From JBFIHF01 sp964411125 (GTDB lineage Bacteria; Myxococcota_A; Bradymonadia; Bradymonadales; Bradymonadaceae): a DNA stretch of 64,000 nt. Below the pieces are notes generated by a model. It was not told the origin of the DNA and searched no databases. It saw only the letters and a program-made list of their open reading frames with translations. The stretch is from positions 1 through 64,000 of the forward strand of contig CAYPJU010000020.1 in assembly GCA_964411125.1 (NCBI GenBank), in the 5' to 3' direction. Below, in pieces: positions 10,768 through 20,239 of this stretch (positions are counted from its first letter, which is position 1; each line of letters starts with the position of its first letter). The position numbers and the translations under genes are program-made.

Positions 10768-11924
10768 GTCTGCTCGACGGCATCCGTCGACTCGCGAGCG
10801 AGGAGGGCGCCGATGCCCTCCTCGAGCTCACCGTCAGTTCCACTCACCCCGATCTGTACGACTCGGCGATCGACGAGTTCGGCTCGTGGGACGCAGCGCT
10901 CGCCCACGTCGTCGTCGAGCTGCTCGACTCTTCGTCGAGGAGTCGGCCGCGGGCCAGCCGCTCCGCCACCACGGAGGAGCACGTCGAACGGACGCGGAGT
11001 TCGCACGTCGACGACCCCGTCTTCGTGCGCACCACCGGCGGCGGGCTTTTCTGGTTCACCGGGACCGAGCTCGAGATCACCGAGGGCCCCGAGATCATGG
11101 CCACCCCGCAGGACTCCGGTCCGATGGAGCGGATGTGGTGGCTCGGAAACCCCGACGGGGTCTTCCTCTTCAGCGACGAAGGTCGCTACTACGGGTTGTT
11201 GACCCGCGTCGTCCCCGAGTGGATGGGGGACACCCCGCTTCGCCCCTACGCCAACATTCTTCCGCACCTGAACGCCAGCGAGCGGTTGCTGGTGCCGGTC
11301 TCGCGACGCGCGGGCGTGGAAGGGCGCATCGTGCACGTCACGCGAGAAGGGAAGGGGAAGGCGACCGACGCCGAAGAATACGGACGCAACCTCGACCAGT
11401 CGGGGCGCGAAGGCTTTCTCGTCAACGAGGGCGACGTCCCCGTCGCCGTCTTCGGCACCCGAGACGGCGCCACGGTCTTCTGCGCGTCGGCCCACGGCCT
11501 CGGCATTCATTTCGAGGGCGAGGAGATGCGCTCGATGGGGCGAAAGGCGGTCGGGGTCAACGTCATGAAGCTCGACGCGGAGGGCGACCACATCGTCAAC
11601 GCCTTCGCCGGACCGAACATCGAGCAGTTGGCGGTCATCACCGAGCAGGGGCTCTGCAAGCGGATCGCCTTCGACGACTTTCGCACCCAGGGGCGCGGAG
11701 GAAACGGGATGCAGGTCTGCAAGCTGAACGACGACGACGTCGTCGTCGGGGTCGTTCCGTGCAAGGCGAGCTCCGATCTCGTCGTGACCACGAGCCGTTT
11801 TCGCGTATGGCGAACCGAAGCGACCTCGTTCGACCTGATGGGTCGCCCCGCGAAGGGTAACCGCGCGTTCGACCTCATCGGCGACGAGCGCGTCATCGGC
11901 CTGTCGGTCCTCCCCACGAGCTGA
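10764..11924 (+). CDS. Stand-alone GyrA C-terminal pinwheel-like DNA-binding protein
   Basis: 386 residues. The N-terminal 55 residues contain a short helical segment (SAIDEFGSWDAALA) resembling small HTH repeats. The rest reads as five or six blades of a gyrase/topo IV A-subunit beta-pinwheel. Examples are DGVFLFSDEGRYYG, GATVFCASAHGLGIHF followed by MRSMGRKAVGV, and LAVITEQGLCKRI followed by QGRGGNG, a close match to the GyrA box (QRRGGKG). There is no topoisomerase winged-helix or active-site Tyr domain. Such pinwheels wrap DNA. Here the GyrA-box-like motif lies in a late blade rather than the first. It is translationally coupled to the OmpA gene. The function (chromosome architecture or regulation) is inferred. 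Confidence 0.7.
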
Positions 11925-12017
11925 CGTCACGGTCAGCCCCTCTCCCAATCTGGCGCGACGAAGGGCACCGCTCGCAGTGGAGTCGGGCCGTACGTGTGCT
12001 AGACTGACTGCGCTGTC

Positions 12018-13760
12018 ATGGGTGAAACACTCGGCAATTACGAACTTACGCGCCACCTCGCGACCGGGGGGATGGCGGAGATCTGGATTGCGAAGCAGTC
12101 CGGTGCGGGCGGCTTCGCCCGCGAGATCGCGATCAAGCGCATCCTGCCTCATCTCGCCCGCGAGAAGCGGTTCGTCGACATGTTTTTCGACGAAGCGCGG
12201 ATCGCGTCGGCGCTGCGCCACCCCAACATCGTTCAGATCTACGAGCTCGGGGAGGACGACGGCGAGTTCTTCATCGCGATGGAGTACATCGAGGGCGCGG
12301 ATCTGGCGGACCTCCTCGACAAAGCCGACGAGCGGTCCGTCGAGTTCCCGATGGCGATCTCGGTCCGGATCATCGCCGACATCCTCGCGGCGCTCGAGTT
12401 CGCGCACGAGTTTCACGAGGACGAACGCGCGTTGCAGATCGTGCATCGCGACGTGAGCCCCCACAACGTGCTGATCGGCACGGACGGGATCATCAAGCTG
12501 GTCGACTTCGGGATCGCCCACGCGGTCGAACGGCATTCGAAGACCGAGACGGGGCTCGTGAAGGGGAAGCTGTCCTACATGGCCCCCGAGCAGGTCGAAC
12601 AGGGGGCCGTCGATCGACGCGCCGACATCTTCGCGTGCGGTGTCCTGCTCTACGAGCTCCTGACGCAGCGGACCCCGTTCGGGCGAGAGCTGGTGGCGGT
12701 CAACGCCATCCTGCACCAGGATCCCCCCGACCCACGCGACTTTCGCCCCGACATCCCCGAGGAGCTGGTCCCGATCGTGATGAGGGCGTTGGAGAAGAAG
12801 CCCGACGACCGATACCAGTCGGCCCAGGAGATGCTGGAGGATCTGGAAAGTGTGCTGCGGTCGTTCGACAAGTACGTGAGCCCCAAGCACGTCGCGAGCT
12901 TCGCGGGACGGCTGCTGAACGACGAGCCGATCGAGGGCTACGACGACGTTTCGCAGGCTTTGCCGCGCTCGATCGGTGCTCGCGCGCTGGCGTTCGCGCG
13001 GACGGCGAAGGCGGCGACTCCCCAGAAAGCGGAGCCCGCGCGTCCTCCCCTGGCCACACCGATGCGCCAGCGTGAGGACCTCTCCGTCGAAGAGCGACGG
13101 GTGGACGCGGGCGCACGCCCCAGGTGGTTGCTCCCGACACTGCTCGGCGCCGCATTACTCGTGACGGTGGTCGGCGTCGGATACGCCGCGGCGACGAAAT
13201 CGAACGAGCCGATCCCCGAAGAACAGAGCGCACCACAGGAGGAGGGGGCCCCATTGCCCGAGGTCGAAGCCGACGGGATCGTGAGTCTCGAGCTCGAGCC
13301 GCAGATCGTCGGTTTCGAGTTCGACGAGGAAGATCCCCAGACCGAGCAGTTGCGCGAGCTCGACGAAGCGGTCGACTCGCTCACCCCCGACGCGGTCGAT
13401 CGAATGCTCCTCGCGAATTACGAGCGGTCACCCGAGGACTACTTGTGGGCGGTGCGAGGTCCTCATCTGCTGGGCGAGTTCACCGATCCACCCGGCCCGC
13501 TCGATCCAGGCGACCCTGATATCGTCGACCGCCTCGACATCGACGATGACGGTGGGAGGGACCCCGAAGAGCCGCCCGCGGTGAGGCCTCCCCGCCGGAA
13601 GGCGCGACCGACCGCGGAAGCTCCTGCGGCCAAGTCACCGACCGCGGCTGCCGTCGAGGAGGCGCCGAAGCCGACACCGAAGCGACGACCCGCCAAGAAG
13701 CCGCCGAAGAAGAAGCGCAAAAACGACCTGCGTATCATCGACAAGGCGGTGCCGTATTGA
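12018..13760 (+). CDS. Membrane Ser/Thr protein kinase with acidic extracytoplasmic tail
   Basis: 580 residues. The kinase domain spans about 7-280, with a Gly loop ATGGMAEIW, AIK lysine, HRDVSPHN catalytic loop (Ser replaces the usual Lys, as is common in myxobacterial kinases), DFG and APE (YMAPEQ). A transmembrane helix starts near Trp370. The outer part is Glu/Pro/Asp-rich and ends in a Pro/Lys/Arg-rich tail with no recognised sensor domain. It is probably an active kinase, given the conserved K, D and DFG. The upstream gap is 93 bp. The next gene downstream starts 284 bp later. Confidence 0.9.
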   Translation: MGETLGNYELTRHLATGGMAEIWIAKQSGAGGFAREIAIKRILPHLAREKRFVDMFFDEARIASALRHPNIVQIYELGEDDGEFFIAMEYIEGADLADLLDKADERSVEFPMAISVRIIADILAALEFAHEFHEDERALQIVHRDVSPHNVLIGTDGIIKLVDFGIAHAVERHSKTETGLVKGKLSYMAPEQVEQGAVDRRADIFACGVLLYELLTQRTPFGRELVAVNAILHQDPPDPRDFRPDIPEELVPIVMRALEKKPDDRYQSAQEMLEDLESVLRSFDKYVSPKHVASFAGRLLNDEPIEGYDDVSQALPRSIGARALAFARTAKAATPQKAEPARPPLATPMRQREDLSVEERRVDAGARPRWLLPTLLGAALLVTVVGVGYAAATKSNEPIPEEQSAPQEEGAPLPEVEADGIVSLELEPQIVGFEFDEEDPQTEQLRELDEAVDSLTPDAVDRMLLANYERSPEDYLWAVRGPHLLGEFTDPPGPLDPGDPDIVDRLDIDDDGGRDPEEPPAVRPPRRKARPTAEAPAAKSPTAAAVEEAPKPTPKRRPAKKPPKKKRKNDLRIIDKAVPY

Positions 13761-14044
13761 GCGTCGCCACACGGCTGTCGGTTCGGTGCCGGTGGATCGT
13801 CTGACCAGGCGTGCACCGCGACGGGGAGATCCAGGGGCGACTGCCGGATCCGGCGGGAATCGTTCGGGAGCAGCGGGGCCGTCAATCCGACGGTTTCATG
13901 CCGGTCCGAACGCAAAGACCCGATTACCTTGTGAACCGCGCGGTGAGTGACTAAGATTCGGCGCGAGTGTGGTGGAATGTGCGATAAAGTCGGATCTTCG
14001 CTTCGCACGCCGCCCACGCCATCAAGGACGCGGAAGGGACCGGT
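13761..14044. other. Non-coding gap
   Basis: 284 bp between the kinase and the pseudo-receiver gene. I see no terminator with a T-run and no convincing promoter. A likely ribosome binding site (GGAAGGGA) precedes the GTG at 14045. Frames open on the minus strand here look like GC-driven shadows. Confidence 0.4.
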
Positions 14045-17000
14045 GTGGCCAACGAAACAATTCTCGTCGTAGACGCGGATCCCAAGAGCCAGAAAGTTCT
14101 CGAAGTCAGCTTCAAGAAGGCTGGCTACCGCGTCGTCATGACCGAGACGCCAGCAGCGGCGCACGAGGTCGCCCGCAGCGGTGCGGTCGATCTCGTCGTC
14201 TCGGAGACGACGTTCGAGGACGGGGACGGGTTCGATTTTCTGACTGAGCTTCGGGAGGGGGAGCATCGCTCCGTTCCGTTCATCTTCCTGACCGAAGATC
14301 GGTCGCTGCCCCAAAAGATGCGGGCGTTCGAGCTCGGAGCCGACGATTACCTGACGAAACCGGTCTACATCAAAGAGGTGACGACGCGGGTCGAGCTGCT
14401 GCTCCAGAAGCGGGCCAAAGACGCGCTGTTGGAGGACGATGTCGAGGAGCTGGAGGGGAACCTCGCCGACATCACGATGATCGATCTGTTGCAGACGATC
14501 GAGGACGAGCTGCGTTCGGGGACGATCCATCTGTCGAGCGGCACCCAGGCGGCCGTGATTTACTTTCGCCAGGGGAACATCCTGGACGCGATCTGCGGGA
14601 AGCTGCAGGGCGAAGAGGCGATCTACCGGCTGATGCTGTGGCCGGAGGGTGAGTTCACGCTGCGCTACCACGAGCAGGTGAACCGAGCGGATCGGATCGA
14701 GAAAGACAGCGGGGCCCTGTTGCTGGAAGGGATTCGCCGGCTCGACCAGTACAACGAGCTGCTCGCGAAGCTCCCCGATCTGGACCACGTCTTCGAGGCG
14801 AACTATGCGAAGCTCGGCGACGCGCTGAAGTCGTTGCCGACAGAAGCGGGGCTCGTCGTTCGCCTGTTCGACGGCATTCGTTCGGTCGCCGAAGTGGCGG
14901 ATCACAGCCCGTTGGACGATGTCACGACGCTGAAGATCATCGCGCGGCTCATCCAGGATGGACTGATCGTGGACGTGACGCCGGCCACGGCGTCGCGCGA
15001 GCGCATGCCCTCGCGAAGCAACCTCGCCGCGTGGCTCGATGGGATGCGGTCGCAATCGGACGACGAGCCTCGCAGCCTTGCAGCGGCTCGCGAGACGACG
15101 TCCCCGAAGTTCGGGGCCTCGATTGCGGGGATGGTGGAGAAGCGCGAGCCCGATGCGATCCGCAAGCGGCCGACCCAACCCAACGCGATGGGGCGTCGGC
15201 AGACGCAGAACGGTCGCTCGATTCGGAGTACGGATCCATTCGTGGGGATGCACGTCCTCGACGAGGAGGAGGAGGAGGTCGACCCGCGTCGCAAGACGAA
15301 CGTTCAGTGGGACATTCGCCCGAAGAGCGAATGGAACATCCACATGGATTCGGGTTCGGACGCCGACGCTGCCATTCGGGAGATCGAAGAAGAGGAGCGA
15401 CGTCGCCGGGAGCATGAAGCGCGCCAGTTGTCGGGGAAGGAGCCACCGTCGAGGGCCTCGCGCAAGAAGACGTTGCAACAGGTGAAGACGGTCAACCGGG
15501 CGTCAGGGGGGCTGGAAGAGCTGGAGGCCGAAGAGCAACGTCGCCGCGACGAAGAAGCGCGGCGGCTCAAAGCACAGCTTTCCTCGCTGGGCCACGAGTC
15601 GGGTCCGGTTTCTCCGGCGATTCGTCGACCGACCGGGGAGATGGAGGCGCAGTCGCGCGAAGCGGAGCCCGAAGACGTGCGAGACACCGTTCCGGACGGA
15701 GACGGTGGTGCGCGTACGCGAGGGCGCATCAGTACGCCGTTGAGCGGCCCGGCGTCGCTCGCGAGCTACCTCGACGAGAACGAAGGCCACCCCGCGATGG
15801 GGCTCGACGCTGGCGTGGTGAGCGAAGCGGACGTCTTCGAGGACGAGTCGGACGAGACGGACCGCGGAGACGAGCGGGAGATACGCGCGACGCTCGACAT
15901 TCGTCCCCCGGCGCACCTGACCGCGCTCGGCGAAGCGTCGTCTTCGGACGACGTCACCCCTGACATCGACGACGCGGGCCTGTTCGCGAGCCTTGCGGAA
16001 GAAGAGACGGCGCCCGGCGACGACGAGAGCATGGTCGACGTTCAGGTGCTGGAGGTGCTTCAGAACGTGCCGCGGCAGGCGGTCGACCGTCAGTTGGAGA
16101 AGCGTGAGTACGATCTGACGAAGCGGACGACGATCGCGCCGCACGAAATCGCAGGGCGGGTCGCCGAGCGGGAGACGGTGGAGCTCACGAAAGACGACAC
16201 TCCCAGGGCCCTGGCGAAGACGGCCGAGGGAGAGGAGTTCTTCCGGGAGCGTCTGTCGACCGACCAGTTCGATGCGTTTCATCAGGAGCGTGAAGAACGT
16301 CCCTCCACGGCGGCGGTGGCGTTTCTGGCGGTACTGATCGTCGCGGTCGTGGGCCTTTTGTGGTTCATGACGACCACCGGCGACGACGAAGGGGTGGATG
16401 AGGTGGCGCAGGTGAAGACCGAGCCGACGCCCGAGCCTCCGGAGCCGGTCGTTCCCCCGGTTCCCGTGGAAGAGCCGCCCGAGGTGACGCCGACGTTGGT
16501 CGCGCTGGACGAGGTGGGTGCCGAACAGGCTGCCACCGAACTCGGGACGGGCGTGGGCATGTCGACGCAGGAGCTGGCGCTGGTGATGAGTGGCGCCGAC
16601 CTCTTGCCGCCCGAGACGGATCCGACGCTGACCGATGACCCTCCCCCCGTGGTCGACACGCCACCCGACGCCGTAGCGGCGAAAGATCCAGCCCCGAAAG
16701 ACCCCACGCCTCCGACGAGCAAGGCGGTGACCCCACCGCCGAAGACGTCGAAGTCGGACGTCCCCGAAGTCGCGGTTCCGAGCGAGGTGAAGGCGTCGGA
16801 CATCGCGAAGGCGAAGCGGCTCATCCGAAGCGGGAAGTACGACGACGCGCTGGGACTGCTGCGTGCGCTGAGCAAGGCGGACGCGAGCAACCAGGAGGTG
16901 GCGCTCCTGCACGGCCAGGCGGCGTTCAACTCCAACCGCACCTCCGAGGCGGCGAACTATCTCGCCAAGGCGGAGCGGCTGGGGCATCGCGAAGCGCCGC

Positions 17001-17140
17001 TCTACCTCGACCTCGCCGCGGCGTACCAGTTGGACGGTAAGCCTCACAAGGCGAAGTGGGCCTACGAGAAGTTCCTGAAGCTCGAGCCGAAAGGGCGCAA
17101 GGCCGACGAAGTCCGCAACATCCTCTCGACGCAGTTCTGA
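14045..17140 (+). CDS. Pseudo-receiver / DUF4388 / transmembrane / TPR signalling protein
   Basis: 1031 residues from a GTG. Residues 1-120 are a CheY-like receiver with the acidic pair (Asp10, Asp12), Thr83 and Lys105, but Glu54 stands where the phosphorylated Asp belongs (DLVVSETTFEDGDGF). Residues about 130-330 match DUF4388/PatA-type modules. A long charged Arg/Glu-rich region follows, then a transmembrane helix (about 753-776), a Pro-rich linker and C-terminal TPR-like helices (about 915-1031). Glu at the acceptor site is known to mimic phosphorylation in other receivers, so constitutive signalling is inferred. tsaD starts 3 bp after its stop. Confidence 0.8.
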   Translation: MANETILVVDADPKSQKVLEVSFKKAGYRVVMTETPAAAHEVARSGAVDLVVSETTFEDGDGFDFLTELREGEHRSVPFIFLTEDRSLPQKMRAFELGADDYLTKPVYIKEVTTRVELLLQKRAKDALLEDDVEELEGNLADITMIDLLQTIEDELRSGTIHLSSGTQAAVIYFRQGNILDAICGKLQGEEAIYRLMLWPEGEFTLRYHEQVNRADRIEKDSGALLLEGIRRLDQYNELLAKLPDLDHVFEANYAKLGDALKSLPTEAGLVVRLFDGIRSVAEVADHSPLDDVTTLKIIARLIQDGLIVDVTPATASRERMPSRSNLAAWLDGMRSQSDDEPRSLAAARETTSPKFGASIAGMVEKREPDAIRKRPTQPNAMGRRQTQNGRSIRSTDPFVGMHVLDEEEEEVDPRRKTNVQWDIRPKSEWNIHMDSGSDADAAIREIEEEERRRREHEARQLSGKEPPSRASRKKTLQQVKTVNRASGGLEELEAEEQRRRDEEARRLKAQLSSLGHESGPVSPAIRRPTGEMEAQSREAEPEDVRDTVPDGDGGARTRGRISTPLSGPASLASYLDENEGHPAMGLDAGVVSEADVFEDESDETDRGDEREIRATLDIRPPAHLTALGEASSSDDVTPDIDDAGLFASLAEEETAPGDDESMVDVQVLEVLQNVPRQAVDRQLEKREYDLTKRTTIAPHEIAGRVAERETVELTKDDTPRALAKTAEGEEFFRERLSTDQFDAFHQEREERPSTAAVAFLAVLIVAVVGLLWFMTTTGDDEGVDEVAQVKTEPTPEPPEPVVPPVPVEEPPEVTPTLVALDEVGAEQAATELGTGVGMSTQELALVMSGADLLPPETDPTLTDDPPPVVDTPPDAVAAKDPAPKDPTPPTSKAVTPPPKTSKSDVPEVAVPSEVKASDIAKAKRLIRSGKYDDALGLLRALSKADASNQEVALLHGQAAFNSNRTSEAANYLAKAERLGHREAPLYLDLAAAYQLDGKPHKAKWAYEKFLKLEPKGRKADEVRNILSTQF

Positions 17141-17143
17141 CGC

Positions 17144-18199
17144 TTGCTTCATCTCACCATCGAGTCGAGCTGTGACGAGACCTCGGCGGCCGTGATCGAA
17201 GACGGTCGCCGCATCCTGTCGAACAGCATCGCGAGCCAGATCCCGATCCACCGGCGATACGGCGGAGTCGTGCCCGAGCTCGCCAGCCGCAACCACGTTC
17301 GCGACATTCACACGGTCATCGACGAGGCCCTCGCCGACGCGGGGATCGGTCTGGACGCGATCGATGGATACGGGGTGACGGCGGGGCCGGGGTTGGTCGG
17401 CAGCCTGCTGGTCGGGATCGAGACGGCGAAGACGCTGGCGTGGGCTCACGACAAGCCGTGCATCGGGCTCAATCACCTCGAAGGACATCTCACGGCGGTG
17501 CTTCTGGAGCTCGACGACGTCCCTCCGATCGAGTTTCCGTACCTGGGGGTGATCGTGAGCGGCGGGCACACCGACCTCTACGTCGTCCGCGACATCGGCG
17601 ACTACACGTTGCTGGGACGAACGCGCGACGACGCGGCGGGGGAAGCGTTCGACAAAGTCGCGAAGATGCTGGGGCTGCCGTATCCGGGCGGCATCGAGAT
17701 CGATAGGCTGGCGAAAGGCGGGAACCCAAAGGCGTTCGATTTCCCTCGCCCGATGTGGACGCGCAAGCACCTCGACTTCTCGTTCAGCGGCTTGAAGACC
17801 GCCGTGCTCTACGAGGTCGAGAAGATCGACGCGACCGACGATGCCACGTTGGCAGACCTGTGCGCGTCGTTTCAAGCTGCGGTCGTCGAGGTGCTGGTGA
17901 TGAAAGCGATGGAGGCCGCGAAGCAAAACGGAACCTCCCAGATCGTCTATTCGGGCGGGGTTGCGTGCAACAGCGGTCTTCGATCGCACGCCCGCGTGGA
18001 GGCCGAGGCTGCGGGGCGCCAGGCGATCTTCGCGCCTCCGAGGCTCTGCACCGACAACGCCGCGATGTTGGGACCCATTGCCTACGACCGGCTGCGGGAG
18101 CGGACCGGCTTCGACGCGTTCCAGCTCCGGGCATCGTCCTCGATGAGCTTCGGGGACGACGCACGCCATCGTAGCAAGACGCCCGACCGCCACCGTTGA
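17144..18199 (+). CDS. tsaD: tRNA N6-adenosine threonylcarbamoyltransferase TsaD
   Basis: 351 residues from a TTG start. It transfers the threonylcarbamoyl group to A37 of ANN-decoding tRNAs together with TsaB and TsaE. The metal-binding motif NHLEGH places His111 and His115 exactly as in the E. coli protein, and SGGHTDL, SFSGLKTAV and the late LCTDNAAM block are intact. The TTG codon 3 bp after the upstream stop gives the correct family N-terminus (LTIESSCDETSAAV). It appears to be translated by coupling to the pseudo-receiver gene. Its end faces the kinase operon with only 4 bp between the stops. Confidence 0.95.
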   Translation: MLHLTIESSCDETSAAVIEDGRRILSNSIASQIPIHRRYGGVVPELASRNHVRDIHTVIDEALADAGIGLDAIDGYGVTAGPGLVGSLLVGIETAKTLAWAHDKPCIGLNHLEGHLTAVLLELDDVPPIEFPYLGVIVSGGHTDLYVVRDIGDYTLLGRTRDDAAGEAFDKVAKMLGLPYPGGIEIDRLAKGGNPKAFDFPRPMWTRKHLDFSFSGLKTAVLYEVEKIDATDDATLADLCASFQAAVVEVLVMKAMEAAKQNGTSQIVYSGGVACNSGLRSHARVEAEAAGRQAIFAPPRLCTDNAAMLGPIAYDRLRERTGFDAFQLRASSSMSFGDDARHRSKTPDRHR

Positions 18200-18203
18200 G
18201 GGA

Positions 18204-20192
18204 TCACGGGCGGTCGGTCTCGATCGGCAAGCCCTCCGTCTCGAAGAAGTGCCACGCCGCCTCGAGGTAATCGAACGAGGGTTTGGGCGGCTCGGGGCAC
18301 TCGCTGGAGCTTTCCCGCTTCGTCTCTCCGGGCCACAGTTGTCCTCCATGCGCCACGCAGTACACGAAGGGTGCCCCGGGGCATCGCCGTTGGTAACACT
18401 CGGCGTCGGTCTGCGAGAGTGGGTACGCTGATTGAGGTTCGGTGCAGCCGTAGAGGTTCCACCAGAGCCGCGCCTGCTCCCGCGCCGAGGTGACGATCCT
18501 GGGGCGCCCGGCGCATTCCTGTCCACCGCTGTACGGTACGACCGTGTCGTCGCGGGCGTCGACGTGAAGATAGGGGACCGTAGCGGTGAGAACTTCCAGA
18601 GGTTCCAGGGCCAGTGCGATTCGATATCCCGCGCCGAAGGCGGCGGAGAGGGGAAGTCCTCGCAGCTTCTCGCGGATCCCGCGTTCGCCGCGACCGATCC
18701 CGATGGCATAGCGGCGCGACAGGTCGATGCAGACTTCTCGTTCGACCTGTTCGACCCCGTCGAAGACCGCCCGACCAAACTCCGCTCGCGCATCGAGCCG
18801 ATAGAAAGGGGGAAAGAGGAGGACGGCGCGATGGCGATCGGCGAACTCGCGGAACCCCATCGTATCGAGCGCGTATTTGGAGTTCATGCCGAAATCCACG
18901 GCCACCAGGACGAGCGGGAGCGGCTCGTCCTGCGCGGCGCTGCGGGGGCGGTAGACCGTGCCACCTCCACGGGTCTGCGATGGGTCGGACACCGGATCGG
19001 CACAGCCCGCGCTCAGAACGGAGTGGGTGTCACCGAAATCGTGGTCGCTCGCATCGTCCCCGACATCGCCGGCGCCCGCGTCCGGTCGACCGACGTCGGC
19101 CACGCCGAGCTCTTCCGTGCCCCCCGTCGCCTGAACAGCCGGTGCCGGGATGGGCGGTACGTCGGGCAGCGGTTCTGGTACCGAGGGGGGATCGTCGGGT
19201 GCGGCGAGGAACCAGATGCCTGCGCCGACGACGGCGAACGCGACGAGGGCGGTCACGATGCCGAGGACGGCCCCCGACGACCCGCCCTGGGCGGTGGGTG
19301 TTGGCGTGGGTGCAGCCGCGGCGACCGGTGCGGCGACGGGTGTTTCCCTGGCCGTGGTCGCAGCCTGGCCGTGTAGCACGCCGCGTAGCGCCTGCGCGAA
19401 AGCGGCTCCGTCGGGCGGCCGATGCTCCGGCGCGGTGGCGAGGCTCGCGGCGACGACGCGTTCGAGCTCTTCGGGGACGGGGGGGCCGCGCCGCCGCGAA
19501 TTGACAGGGGGTGCAGGAGACGTCTGACGTTCGACGAGGGTCGCGATCGCGGAGCCAGCGCTGTCGAACGGGGTCGTGCCCGTCAGCAGTTCGAAGAGGA
19601 TGGTGCCCAGCGAGTAGACGTCGGCACGCGCATCGACACGTGCGGTGCGGGCCTGTTCCGGTGCCATGTAGTCGGGCGTACCGAAGATCGTCCCGTCCTG
19701 GGTCAGCGTGTGGAACCGCTGCTCAGCCGACCACGCGAGCCCGAAGTCGAGCACCACCGGCTGCGACCGGCCGTCGCGCTGGGTGAGGATGATGTTGTCG
19801 GGTTTCAGGTCGCGATGTACGACGCCCCGGTCATGGGCGTAGCCAACGGCTTCGGCGACTTGTCGGACCAGGTCGACGGCGTCCTGCCAGCGCATCGGCT
19901 GTCGAGCGAGCTCGGAAAGCAGATCCCCGACGACGTAGTCCATCACCAGGTATGGCGCGCCCACTTCGGGATCGACCCCGAAATCGCGCAGCGCCACGAT
20001 CCCCGGGTGGCGCAGCGAATCGACCACTTCTGCTTCTCTTCGAAACCGGTCTTCGCCGACGCCCGTTCGGTGCAACAGCTTCAGCGCAACCGGCGCATCG
20101 TCGGGTCCGCGCGCGAAGTAGACCGCTCCGACCCCGCCCTCGCCGAGCAGTCTTTCGATCCGGTATTTTCCTGCAAGGGTACGTCCGTTCAT
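18204..20192 (-). CDS. Receptor Ser/Thr kinase 1 with inactive PHB-depolymerase-like ectodomain
   Basis: 662 residues. The kinase domain spans 10-270 (Gly loop GEGGVGAVY, HRDLKPDN with Asp128, Asp149-Phe-Gly, YMAPEQ at 175-180), followed by a transmembrane helix at about 307-330. The ectodomain spans 397-655 and resembles Esterase_PHB/LpqC/CE1 proteins: YRPRSA..PLPLVLVAVD, GFREFADRHR, CIDLSRRYAIG, DARDDTVVPYSGG and GGQLWPG. The nucleophile elbow reads GIGRG (Gly500 instead of Ser) and the catalytic His position of GGxHxWPG is Gln618, so hydrolysis should be lost. It is the last gene of a five-gene minus-strand operon, 47 bp after kinase 2, and a likely ligand sensor. Confidence 0.85.
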   Translation of the reverse strand: MNGRTLAGKYRIERLLGEGGVGAVYFARGPDDAPVALKLLHRTGVGEDRFRREAEVVDSLRHPGIVALRDFGVDPEVGAPYLVMDYVVGDLLSELARQPMRWQDAVDLVRQVAEAVGYAHDRGVVHRDLKPDNIILTQRDGRSQPVVLDFGLAWSAEQRFHTLTQDGTIFGTPDYMAPEQARTARVDARADVYSLGTILFELLTGTTPFDSAGSAIATLVERQTSPAPPVNSRRRGPPVPEELERVVAASLATAPEHRPPDGAAFAQALRGVLHGQAATTARETPVAAPVAAAAPTPTPTAQGGSSGAVLGIVTALVAFAVVGAGIWFLAAPDDPPSVPEPLPDVPPIPAPAVQATGGTEELGVADVGRPDAGAGDVGDDASDHDFGDTHSVLSAGCADPVSDPSQTRGGGTVYRPRSAAQDEPLPLVLVAVDFGMNSKYALDTMGFREFADRHRAVLLFPPFYRLDARAEFGRAVFDGVEQVEREVCIDLSRRYAIGIGRGERGIREKLRGLPLSAAFGAGYRIALALEPLEVLTATVPYLHVDARDDTVVPYSGGQECAGRPRIVTSAREQARLWWNLYGCTEPQSAYPLSQTDAECYQRRCPGAPFVYCVAHGGQLWPGETKRESSSECPEPPKPSFDYLEAAWHFFETEGLPIETDRP

Positions 20193-20239
20193 CTGTTTCG
20201 CTCTTGCGCCGGTTCACCACCGTCGCGATGTCGAGTGCG

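Noticed and set aside
12000..12005. TAGACT as a -10 element before the kinase at 12018
   Set aside because: No acceptable -35 lies 16-18 bp upstream, and the spacing to the start codon is only 12 bp.
15503..18793. 1096-codon open frame antisense to the pseudo-receiver and tsaD
   Set aside because: It crosses two well-supported genes with known motifs on the plus strand, and its translation is Arg-rich with no recognisable domain. It is a GC shadow.
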